Source: CAZNMF01 sp035547155 (lineage in GTDB: Bacteria; Acidobacteriota; Vicinamibacteria; Vicinamibacterales; SCN-69-37). From it: 23,214 bases of DNA. Below, one piece after another: positions 13,954-19,704 of the stretch. The DNA lies in the NCBI GenBank assembly GCA_035547155.1, contig DASZVJ010000211.1, positions 1 to 23,214 of the forward strand, read 5' to 3'. Numbering within the stretch: the stretch's first letter is position 1; each line of letters opens with the position of its first letter. The notes under the pieces were generated by a model that made no database searches, was not told where the DNA came from, and saw only the letters and a list, made by a program, of their open reading frames with translations. Position numbers and translations under genes: made by a program.

Positions 13954-14127
13954 ATGGGATCCACATCGGCCCAAGGCGTCGCATTGACCGTGTTTCTCAT
14001 CGCATTCGTGTTCCTCGGTTTGAGTCTGTTCGTGGACGGCAGCGTCCTCTATTTCCTCGTGTTCGTCGTCTGTCTGGCGGGGTCCATCGCCCTGTTCTTG
14101 AAAGCCAAAGCGCCGCAAGGCGCGTAG
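13954..14127 (+). CDS. Small two-helix membrane protein (57 aa), unknown
   Basis: A 57-residue frame with ATG 13954 and a strong Shine-Dalgarno GGAGAGG at 13941-13947 (6-base spacing), ending at TAG 14125-14127. Two hydrophobic stretches (about 9-27 and 31-49) are separated by a short polar turn (VDGS), and the tail KAKAPQGA is basic, so a helical hairpin in the inner membrane with a cytoplasmic C-terminus is likely. I do not recognise a named family. It sits between PII-1 and Amt1 with another small membrane protein just after it, so a structural or regulatory role with the Amt1 channel is a reasonable hypothesis but not demonstrated by sequence. Confidence 0.75.
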   Translation: MGSTSAQGVALTVFLIAFVFLGLSLFVDGSVLYFLVFVVCLAGSIALFLKAKAPQGA

Positions 14128-14148
14128 GCCGCACAAAGGAGCATCACG

Positions 14149-14331
14149 ATGATTCTTGCCGGCATTGTCGTCACCGTTGCGGGATGGGGCCTCGCCGTTG
14201 CGAGCCTCGGCATCACGCAGAGCACAGGCGCGCGTCTGGGACTGGTCCTCGTCGGAATCGCGATCAGTCTCGTGGGCATTCTCGGCGTGCTGAACCAGCA
14301 CTACATGAAGCACGCCATCTGGAAGAAGTAG
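14149..14331 (+). CDS. Small two-helix membrane protein (60 aa), unknown
   Basis: A 60-residue frame with ATG 14149 and Shine-Dalgarno AAAGGAG at 14135-14141 (7-base spacing), ending at TAG 14329-14331. It is almost wholly hydrophobic, with two Gly/Val/Ile-rich helices (about 2-22 and 28-47) and a conserved-looking polar tail NQHYMKHAIWKK that should face the cytoplasm. The first helix starts right at the N-terminus and no cleavage site is seen. It lies 21 bases after the 57-residue gene and 75 bases before amt1, all co-oriented, as in an operon. No function is recognised; candidate roles are an Amt accessory subunit or a PII-binding tether. Confidence 0.85.
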   Translation: MILAGIVVTVAGWGLAVASLGITQSTGARLGLVLVGIAISLVGILGVLNQHYMKHAIWKK

Positions 14332-14406
14332 CTCGAGACGCGTCATGAGGAGTCGTCTTCACGAACATCTGTCCGCGCCGTGCCCGGCCGGACCGGAGAG
14401 GAACCG

Positions 14407-16062
14407 ATGAACAAGAGGATGAGCGTAGTCATTCCAGCGTTTGCGCTGTGTCTGGGCGTCGCCGCGATCGCGCGGGCGCAGACACCCGCGGCGCCCGCGG
14501 CTCCGGCCGCGGCGCCACCCGCTGCCGCACCGGCAGCGATCACCGTGGACGATCTCAAGGCCGTCGCGCCGCCGTCTGCCGACGCGCGCGCGAAGGGCGA
14601 TCCCGACGGCTCGTTGACCGGCACGGTGTCGGACATCACCGTCAGCGACGCCAAAGCGGGCCTGACACTCGCCGACGTGCTGAACCAGATCGGTCAGAAC
14701 AAGATCGCCGTCAACTTCGCGTGGACGCTGTTGTGCGGCTTCTTGATCATGTTCATGCAGGCCGGCTTCGCCGTCGTCGAGACCGGTCTGACCCGCGCGA
14801 AGAACGCCAACCACACCATGATGATGAACTTCATGGTCTATGGCGTCGGCATGGGCGCCTATTGGTTGATCGGCTTTGCGCTGCAGATGGGCGGCGTGGG
14901 AGCCGTGGCCAATCTCGGCGGCACCTCGGTCCTCAACGCCGAGCACACGATCTCGCTCTTCGGCAAGGACTTCGGCTTGTGGGGCAACACCGGATACCTG
15001 TTGATGCACCACGGCACGTACGACGTGGCCGTGATGGTCATCTTCCTGTTCCAGATGGTGTTCATGGACACCGCGCTGACGATCGTGACGGGCACCGCCG
15101 CCGAACGATGGAAGTATCTCGCGTTCGTCGTGTCGTCCTTCGTGATGGGCGCGTTCACGTATCCGATCTTCGCGAACTGGGCGTGGGGCGGCGGCTGGCT
15201 GGCGACGCTCGGCACCAACTTCGGTCTCGGCCACGGCTACGCGGACTTCGCCGGTTCGGGCGTCGTGCACTCGGTCGGCGCCGTGACCGCGTTGGCGATG
15301 GGCATCCTGATTGGGCCGCGCATCGGCAAGTTCACGCGTGACGGCAAGCCCAACGCGATCCCCGGCCACGATCTGACCTGGGTGCTGACCGGCTGTTTCA
15401 TCCTCGCGTTCGGCTGGTTCGGCTTCAACCCTGGATCGACGCTGGCGCTCTCCGGCAATGGCGGTCTGCGCGCGGCGTCGGTCGCCGTGGACACGATGCT
15501 CGCCGGCATGACGGGATCGTTCGCCTCGATTCTCTACATGTGGATCCGCTACGGCAAGCCTGACGCCTCGATGACCGGTAACGGCTTCCTCGCCGGGCTG
15601 GTCGCGATCACCGCGCCGAGCGGGTTCGTCAATCCTGTGGGCTCCGCGATCATCGGGCTCGTCGCTGGCGTCCTCGTGTGCCTCTCGGTCGAGTTCTTCG
15701 ATCGCGTCGCGCGCATCGACGATCCCGTCGGCGCGATCTCCGTGCACGGCGCCAACGGTCTCTGGGGCGTCATCTCGGTCGGGTTGTTCGCCGACGGCAA
15801 GAGCAACTACGGCGGATCGTGGAACGGCGTGGCGGGCAACGTCACCGGGCTGTTCTACGGCGATGCCGGGCAGCTCGTGGCGCAGTTGATTGGCGTCGCG
15901 ACGTTGCTGGGTTTCGTCTTCACGCTCAGCTTCGTGCTCAACCTGGCCATCGACTGGGTCGTCGGCCAGCGCGTGCCGGCGCAGGCCGAGCTCGAAGGCC
16001 TCGACATTCCGGAGATGGGCGCGCTCTGCTATCCGGACTTCGTCCTGAAGGGCGAGGACTAG
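14407..16062 (+). CDS. amt: Ammonium channel Amt1, long form with signal peptide
   Basis: Ammonium transporter of 551 residues, longer than the roughly 400-430 of the core family. ATG 14407 has Shine-Dalgarno GGAGAGG at 14395-14401. A signal peptide (1-24, ARA-Q) is followed by an Ala/Pro-rich run (about 26-44) and a polar stretch to about 100, before the channel begins; this extra part should be periplasmic. The channel core keeps the outer Phe gate (FQMVF), the Trp of WGGGW, the Asp and first pore His in DFAGSGVVH, the Phe/Ser of GWFGFNPGS, and the second pore His in SVHGANGLWG. It should therefore conduct ammonium and is a likely target of PII. The TPR gene follows 6 bases later. The N-terminal extension is unusual and its job is unknown. 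Confidence 0.93.
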   Translation: MNKRMSVVIPAFALCLGVAAIARAQTPAAPAAPAAAPPAAAPAAITVDDLKAVAPPSADARAKGDPDGSLTGTVSDITVSDAKAGLTLADVLNQIGQNKIAVNFAWTLLCGFLIMFMQAGFAVVETGLTRAKNANHTMMMNFMVYGVGMGAYWLIGFALQMGGVGAVANLGGTSVLNAEHTISLFGKDFGLWGNTGYLLMHHGTYDVAVMVIFLFQMVFMDTALTIVTGTAAERWKYLAFVVSSFVMGAFTYPIFANWAWGGGWLATLGTNFGLGHGYADFAGSGVVHSVGAVTALAMGILIGPRIGKFTRDGKPNAIPGHDLTWVLTGCFILAFGWFGFNPGSTLALSGNGGLRAASVAVDTMLAGMTGSFASILYMWIRYGKPDASMTGNGFLAGLVAITAPSGFVNPVGSAIIGLVAGVLVCLSVEFFDRVARIDDPVGAISVHGANGLWGVISVGLFADGKSNYGGSWNGVAGNVTGLFYGDAGQLVAQLIGVATLLGFVFTLSFVLNLAIDWVVGQRVPAQAELEGLDIPEMGALCYPDFVLKGED

Positions 16063-16068
16063 ACGGTC

Positions 16069-16575
16069 ATGTCGAACGCGATTGTCGTCCAACCACCGTC
16101 GGCCGACTCGCTGCTGCCAGCCGTGCCCTGGCGGGACCCTCACACGGTCCCGCCAGGCGCACTGGCGGAGTACATCCGCCACATGGAGGAGCAGGCGTTG
16201 GCGAACCCGCGATCCGCGGACGTCCGCACCTGCCTCGGCATGGCGTACGCCGTCAACTACGAGGTCTACAAGTCGATGGACGCGCTCGAGACGGCCACGC
16301 AGGTGGATCCGGATCACTTCTGGGCGCGGCTCAAGTACGCCGAGTTGCACTATCGCCTGCGGGCGTTGCCGCGTGCCGAGGAAGAGACGCTGAAGGCTGT
16401 TGATCTCGCGAAGAACGCGTGGCAGCTCTCCCTCGCGCGCACGCAGCTTCGGCAGATCCGCAAGCTGCTGCACGAAGGCACGCGGACGGTGACCTGGAAC
16501 AAACCCCTGACCGCGCCGACGCTCGCGCTCGCCGGGCTGCTGGCGCTCATCACGATCGTCATGGTGTGGAAATGA
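16069..16575 (+). CDS. TPR-like protein with C-terminal membrane anchor
   Basis: A 168-residue protein starting at ATG 16069, six bases after the amt1 stop; no strong Shine-Dalgarno, so coupling to amt1 is likely. Residues about 30-130 look like two to three tetratricopeptide helical pairs (alternating Ala, Tyr and Leu positions, for example LGMAYAVNYEVYKSMDALETA and the following FWARLKYAELHYRLRALPRAEEE region). A single hydrophobic helix at about 150-166 (LALAGLLALITIVMV) ends the chain, so the protein should be tail-anchored with the repeats in the cytoplasm. TPR domains bind other proteins; PII, Amt1 or one of the small membrane proteins are the obvious candidates from context. I know no characterised homologue. 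Confidence 0.82.
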   Translation: MSNAIVVQPPSADSLLPAVPWRDPHTVPPGALAEYIRHMEEQALANPRSADVRTCLGMAYAVNYEVYKSMDALETATQVDPDHFWARLKYAELHYRLRALPRAEEETLKAVDLAKNAWQLSLARTQLRQIRKLLHEGTRTVTWNKPLTAPTLALAGLLALITIVMVWK

Positions 16576-16733
16576 GCTGGCGTCTCTTCATCGGAGCGGC
16601 AATCCTCGGCGGCGCGATCGTGATCAAAGCCGGCGCGCCGCTGCTCTCGGTCGCGGCGGGCATCGCGCTCGCCGCGTGGCTGAATCGTCTTCGCCTGAGC
16701 GCGCGCGGCTCGGCCGGCGGGCCGCGATCGTGA
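16572..16733 (+). CDS. Small membrane protein (53 aa), unknown
   Basis: A 53-residue frame whose ATG overlaps the TPR stop as ATGA (16572-16575), the classical sign of translational coupling; it ends at TGA 16731-16733. Residues 5-42 are hydrophobic and Ala/Gly/Ile-rich, broken by one Lys and a Gly-Ala-Pro, giving one long or two short membrane helices, followed by an Arg-rich tail. No family is recognised. It is the third microprotein of the amt1 unit. The overlap with the TPR gene makes it likely to be expressed. Confidence 0.7.
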   Translation: MSWRLFIGAAILGGAIVIKAGAPLLSVAAGIALAAWLNRLRLSARGSAGGPRS

Positions 16734-16776
16734 CGATCCGCTCCCGCCGGTGTCTCGTGTGGAGTGTGCCTCGCTG

Positions 16777-17097
16777 ATGCCTGCGGCCGTTCGCCGGTGC
16801 GTCGTGCTCGTGCTGCTCGTGGCCCTCGCGGCCCACGCGGTCACGATGTTTGCCGCGCTCGGCGAGGCCGTCTCGCCTGAGCACGTCTCTCGACCGACGC
16901 ACCACGCGGCCGAAGTGCGCGCCGCGCACGTGCGCAACGAGATCGTCCGCATCGTCGAGCATCTCGACTCGGCGTCCGCGCGTCTGCTTCCCGCAACGTT
17001 CAATCCTGTCGTCCTGTCCTTCCTCGAGCGGCGTCTCACGCCGCGCCCCGTCTTCAGCTACCCGCCGTACTGGAGCTCGACCCATCTCACGATCTGA
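16777..17097 (+). CDS. Hypothetical exported or anchored small protein
   Basis: From ATG 16777 this frame gives 106 residues: a basic start (MPAAVRR), a hydrophobic helix (about 8-26) and a polar, His- and Arg-rich remainder ending in an aromatic patch (FSYPPYWSS). The frame is open further upstream to GTG 16750 (115 residues) with no better ribosome-binding site. GGAG at 16762-16765 lies 11 bases before the ATG, which is long but usable. The hydrophobic helix could be an uncleaved anchor or a signal peptide with the rest in the periplasm. I do not recognise it. It lies 43 bases after the previous gene and 204 bases before the second PII gene. Confidence 0.5.
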   Translation: MPAAVRRCVVLVLLVALAAHAVTMFAALGEAVSPEHVSRPTHHAAEVRAAHVRNEIVRIVEHLDSASARLLPATFNPVVLSFLERRLTPRPVFSYPPYWSSTHLTI

Positions 17098-17170
17098 CGC
17101 TCTCGCACTTTCCCTGCGCCGTGTCAGGGCCAGGGACGTGCGACGACGACGCTGACGGGCGTCCGCCCGA

Positions 17171-17196
17171 GCGCGTTCAGGTTCGCAGTACGGCAC
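17171..17196 (+). repeat. Two short blocks shared by the PII-2 and PII-3 upstream regions (copy 1)
   Basis: GCGCGTTCAGGT at 17171-17182 recurs exactly at 19161-19172, and GTACGGCAC at 17188-17196 recurs at 19225-19233. Order and strand are the same, and both pairs lie ahead of a PII gene. In the second copy the blocks are separated by the terminator hairpin. They may be remnants of a duplicated PII-Amt unit or regulator sites. Confidence 0.4.
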
Positions 17197-17218
17197 GACC
17201 GGGGGAATCGCCTCGGCA

Positions 17219-17234
17219 CGGGCCGCGGCTTGCT
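17219..17234 (+). promoter_or_regulatory. Weak sigma-54-like element upstream of PII-2
   Basis: CGGGCC, five bases, then TTGCT at 17230-17234. The -12 block is complete and the GG-to-GC spacing of 10 is exact, but the -24 block keeps only GG and the last C of TGGCAC. Its predicted start, near 17245, would give a leader of about 57 bases, close to that of the porin gene. No TGT-N10-ACA site is seen above it. In GC-rich DNA such a partial match can occur by chance. Confidence 0.25.
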
Positions 17235-17301
17235 GGCCACGGTGGGCCGCGTGTCCCGTGCTGGGCGACGTTCGTTCACTCAGCCCAGGAGGATTACGCG
17301 C

Positions 17302-17631
17302 ATGAAGCTAATCAAGGCGATCGTGCGACCGAACAAGGTCGACGACGTTCGCGACGCACTCGAGAAGATCCAGGCACCCGGCATGACCGTGAGCGAGGTT
17401 CGCGGACACGGCCGGCAGAAAGGGCACACCGCCATCTATCGCGGCAAGGAATACAACGTCTCGCTCCTGCCCAAGATCGAGATCGAAGTCGTGGTGGCGG
17501 ACAGCGCGGTCGATGACGTCGTCGCCACGATCATCGCCGCCGCGCGCACCGGAGAAATCGGGGACGGACGGGTGTTCGTGATCCCGGTCTCCGCCGGACT
17601 GAACATTCGTACCGGCGAGCAGGACGCCTAG
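17302..17631 (+). CDS. glnK: PII nitrogen regulatory protein, copy 2
   Basis: PII protein of 109 residues with Gln39, Tyr46, Tyr51 and Lys58 and the TGEIGDGR and IRTGE nucleotide motifs. ATG 17302 is chosen over an upstream in-frame TTG (17230) because AGGAGG at 17287-17292 sits 9 bases before it and the protein then aligns exactly with the other copies. It is the most divergent of the three (about 75% identity to copy 1 by my count). Most changes lie in helix 2 and in the C-terminal strand around 92-98, where SAGLN replaces EHSYN; the T-loop is nearly unchanged. It lies 45 bases ahead of amt2, the classical glnK-amtB order, so it is probably the membrane partner of Amt2. The glnK symbol rests on context. 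Confidence 0.94.
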   Translation: MKLIKAIVRPNKVDDVRDALEKIQAPGMTVSEVRGHGRQKGHTAIYRGKEYNVSLLPKIEIEVVVADSAVDDVVATIIAAARTGEIGDGRVFVIPVSAGLNIRTGEQDA

Positions 17632-17676
17632 CCGGAAGCCCTCATGACCGTTTCCTATTTCAAGGAGTCGAACCCC

Positions 17677-19119
17677 ATGAACGACCGACCGCACGTCACA
17701 CGAAGGATGGCCGTCATCGGCGCCCTTCTCTCCCTCCTCGTCCTCGGGTGGGCCGGCAGCGCCGCCGCGCAGGACGCGGCGCCCGCGGCGCCGGCGATCG
17801 ACAACACCAAGGTCGCGCTCGACACGATCTGGGTGATGATCACCGGCTTCCTCGTCTTCTTCATGAACCTGGGCTTCGCGATGGTCGAGTCCGGGCTCTG
17901 TCGGGCGAAGAACACGGTGAACATCCTGTTCAAGAACTTCATCGTGTTCGCGGCGTCATCGCTCGCGTTCCTCATTCTCGGCTGGGGCCTGATGTTCGGC
18001 GACGGCAACGGCTTCATCGGCACGTCCGGGCTGTGGATGGTGAGCGGTGCCGACAACAGTCCGCTGACTGGCGAGGCCTACAAAGGCGTCTACACGGCGA
18101 TCTCGTGGACGACGACGCCGCTGTGGGCGAAGTTCTTCTTCCAGCTCGTGTTCGCTGGCACGGCGGCGACGATCGTCTCGGGCGCGGTGGCGGAGCGCAT
18201 CAAGTTCCTGTCGTTCTTCGTCTTCACGTTCGTGCTGATCGGCGTGATCTATCCGATCATCGGCCACTGGATCTGGGGAGGCGGCTTCCTCGCGAGTCAG
18301 GGGATGTTCGACTTCGCGGGATCGACGGTCGTGCACTCGGCCGGCGGCTGGGCGGCGCTCGCGGGCGTGATTGCGCTCGGGCCGCGGCTCGGCAAGTACG
18401 GCAAGAACGGTGAAGTCAATCCGATTCCCGGACACAGCATGACGTCGGCGACGCTCGGCGTGCTCGTGCTCTGGTTCGGATGGTTCGGGTTCAATCCCGG
18501 CTCGACGATGGCTGCCGACTGGGCATCGATTGCGCACGTTGCGGCTGTGACCAACACGGCCGCGGCCGCCGCGAGCGTGACGTCGCTCATCACGATCTGG
18601 CTCATCGCGGGCAAACCGGATCTCAGCATGACGCTCAATGGCTGCCTCGCGGGGCTCGTGGCGATCACGGCGCCGTGCGCCTTCGTCAGCATGGGCAGCG
18701 CGCTCATCATCGGCGCGATCGCGGGACCGCTCGTTGTCGGCGCGGTGTTCTTCTTCGACAAGCTGAAGCTCGATGACCCCGTCGGCGCACTGTCGGTGCA
18801 TTTGGCCAATGGCGTGTGGGGCACGCTGGCCGTTGGGCTATTCGCCAATCCGAACGTGCCGAACGATCCCGCCGCGGCCGTCGTCAAGCCCGGCCTGTTC
18901 ATGGGCGGCGGCATGTCGCAGCTCATGCCGCAGCTCATCGGCATCGTCTCGGTCGGCGCGTTCGTGTTCGTCCTCTCCTTGCTCACGTGGTACGCCATCA
19001 AGGGCACCATGGGCCTGCGCGTCTCGCGTGAAGAGGAAATCGAGGGGCTGGACTCGGGCGAGCACGGCAACTCGGCGTATCCGGACTTCCAGATCGTCGA
19101 GCCGACCGAGATCGGATAG
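17677..19119 (+). CDS. amt: Ammonium channel Amt2 with signal peptide
   Basis: Ammonium transporter of 480 residues from ATG 17677, which has AAGGAG at 17662-17667. An in-frame ATG at 17644 would add 11 residues before the signal peptide and is less likely. The signal peptide (1-31, AAA-Q) carries adjacent arginines (TRRM) before its hydrophobic core, followed by a short Ala/Pro linker. Channel residues are present: FQLVF, WGGGF, DFAGSTVVH with the first pore His, GWFGFNPGS, and the second pore His in SVHLANGVWG (Leu where the other two copies have Gly). It ends in a cytoplasmic tail with EEEIEGLDSGEHG, a form common in bacterial Amts. The pair with PII-2 forms a unit closed by a strong terminator 60 bases downstream. 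Confidence 0.94.
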   Translation: MNDRPHVTRRMAVIGALLSLLVLGWAGSAAAQDAAPAAPAIDNTKVALDTIWVMITGFLVFFMNLGFAMVESGLCRAKNTVNILFKNFIVFAASSLAFLILGWGLMFGDGNGFIGTSGLWMVSGADNSPLTGEAYKGVYTAISWTTTPLWAKFFFQLVFAGTAATIVSGAVAERIKFLSFFVFTFVLIGVIYPIIGHWIWGGGFLASQGMFDFAGSTVVHSAGGWAALAGVIALGPRLGKYGKNGEVNPIPGHSMTSATLGVLVLWFGWFGFNPGSTMAADWASIAHVAAVTNTAAAAASVTSLITIWLIAGKPDLSMTLNGCLAGLVAITAPCAFVSMGSALIIGAIAGPLVVGAVFFFDKLKLDDPVGALSVHLANGVWGTLAVGLFANPNVPNDPAAAVVKPGLFMGGGMSQLMPQLIGIVSVGAFVFVLSLLTWYAIKGTMGLRVSREEEIEGLDSGEHGNSAYPDFQIVEPTEIG

Positions 19120-19160
19120 TTCGATCGACGGGACCCGGACGCCGGCGTAGACGAGCCGTC

Positions 19161-19233
19161 GCGCGTTCAGGTACGGGGGCCGCGTGGCCCGCTCCGCAAG
19201 GGGCGGGCGCGCGGCTCTTTGTTTGTACGGCAC
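19161..19233 (+). repeat. Two short blocks shared by the PII-2 and PII-3 upstream regions (copy 2)
   Basis: GCGCGTTCAGGT at 19161-19172 and GTACGGCAC at 19225-19233 repeat the blocks found at 17171-17196. Here they bracket the terminator hairpin, and the interval between the block starts is 64 rather than 17 bases. Confidence 0.4.
19180..19226 (+). terminator. Strong intrinsic terminator of the PII-2/amt2 unit
   Basis: The inner stem pairs GCCCGCTCC (19187-19195) with GGGGCGGGC (19200-19208), one T-G pair, capped by a GCAA tetraloop of the stable GNRA type. After a small bulge the stem continues with CCGCG (19180-19184) and CGCGG (19210-19214). CTCTTTGTTTGT follows at 19215-19226. A stem of this strength plus the T-rich tail is the clearest Rho-independent terminator in the window. 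It implies that PII-3/amt3 has its own promoter. Confidence 0.75.
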
Positions 19234-19358
19234 AGCCAACGGGCATCGCCGACGCGTACGTCGTCAGGCTCCACCGCCATCCGTGATAAAAGATACCCGC
19301 ACGACAGGCCGATCGACGCTCTCCGGCGCCGCCGGAGGCCTGACGCTGGAGGACTGAG
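19227..19358 (+). promoter_or_regulatory. Presumed promoter region of PII-3/amt3
   Basis: The promoter must lie here if the upstream terminator works. The only AT-rich patch is GTGATAAAAGATACC, about 60-75 bases before the PII-3 start; it could hold a -10 element, but no good -35 is seen. No -24/-12 element with correct spacing is present. CTCCGGC (19321-19327) and GCCGGAG (19331-19337) form a 7-bp hairpin with a 3-base loop just ahead of the TGGAGGA ribosome-binding site. Confidence 0.3.
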
Positions 19359-19688
19359 ATGAAGCTGATCAAGAGCATCGTGCGGCCCAACCGTGTCGAC
19401 GACGTGCGGGAAGCCCTCGAGCAACTGAACCTGCCCGGCATGACCGTGACCGAAGTGCGAGGGCACGGCCGCCAGAAGGGGCACACCGCGATCTACCGCG
19501 GCAAGGAATACAGCGTGACGCTGTTGCCGAAGGTCGAGATCGAAGTCGTCGTGCACGACGACGTGGCCGATCAGGTCATCGAGGCCATCATCAAGGCAGC
19601 GCGCACGGGCGAGATCGGCGACGGACGGGTGTTCGTGACGCCGATCGAGCACAGCTACAACATTCGTACGGGCGAGCGCGACATCTAA
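19359..19688 (+). CDS. glnK: PII nitrogen regulatory protein, copy 3
   Basis: PII protein of 109 residues starting at ATG 19359 with Shine-Dalgarno TGGAGGA at 19347-19353. The T-loop with Tyr46 and Tyr51, Gln39, Lys58, TGEIGDGR and IRTGE are all present. By my count it differs from copy 1 at about 14 positions plus one C-terminal residue, including the same EHSYN segment near residue 95; copies 1 and 3 are thus closer to each other than to copy 2. It is followed after 16 bases by amt3, a compact glnK-amtB operon, so it probably plugs Amt3 when nitrogen is plentiful. Uridylylation by the GlnD encoded upstream is expected from Tyr51. Confidence 0.95.
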   Translation: MKLIKSIVRPNRVDDVREALEQLNLPGMTVTEVRGHGRQKGHTAIYRGKEYSVTLLPKVEIEVVVHDDVADQVIEAIIKAARTGEIGDGRVFVTPIEHSYNIRTGERDI

Positions 19689-19704
19689 CGGTCGACATCG
19701 GGGG

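Larger units (their letters stand above)
17098..17301 (+). other. Intergenic region upstream of the second PII gene
   Basis: No gene is seen. It holds an inverted repeat CGGGCG/CGCCCG around 17156-17169, two short blocks repeated upstream of the third PII gene (17171-17182 and 17188-17196), a weak -24/-12-like element (17219-17234), and the AGGAGG ribosome-binding site of PII-2 at 17287-17292. Confidence 0.5.

Noticed and set aside
17156..17169. CGGGCG/CGCCCG palindrome as a terminator of the 16777 gene
   Set aside because: The spacer is two bases, so the stem must open to fewer pairs, and no T-run follows.
19228..19243. CGGCAC upstream of PII-3 as a -24 element
   Set aside because: The block itself is good, but no TTGC follows; the nearest GC dinucleotide is two bases too far, and sigma-54 spacing is strict.
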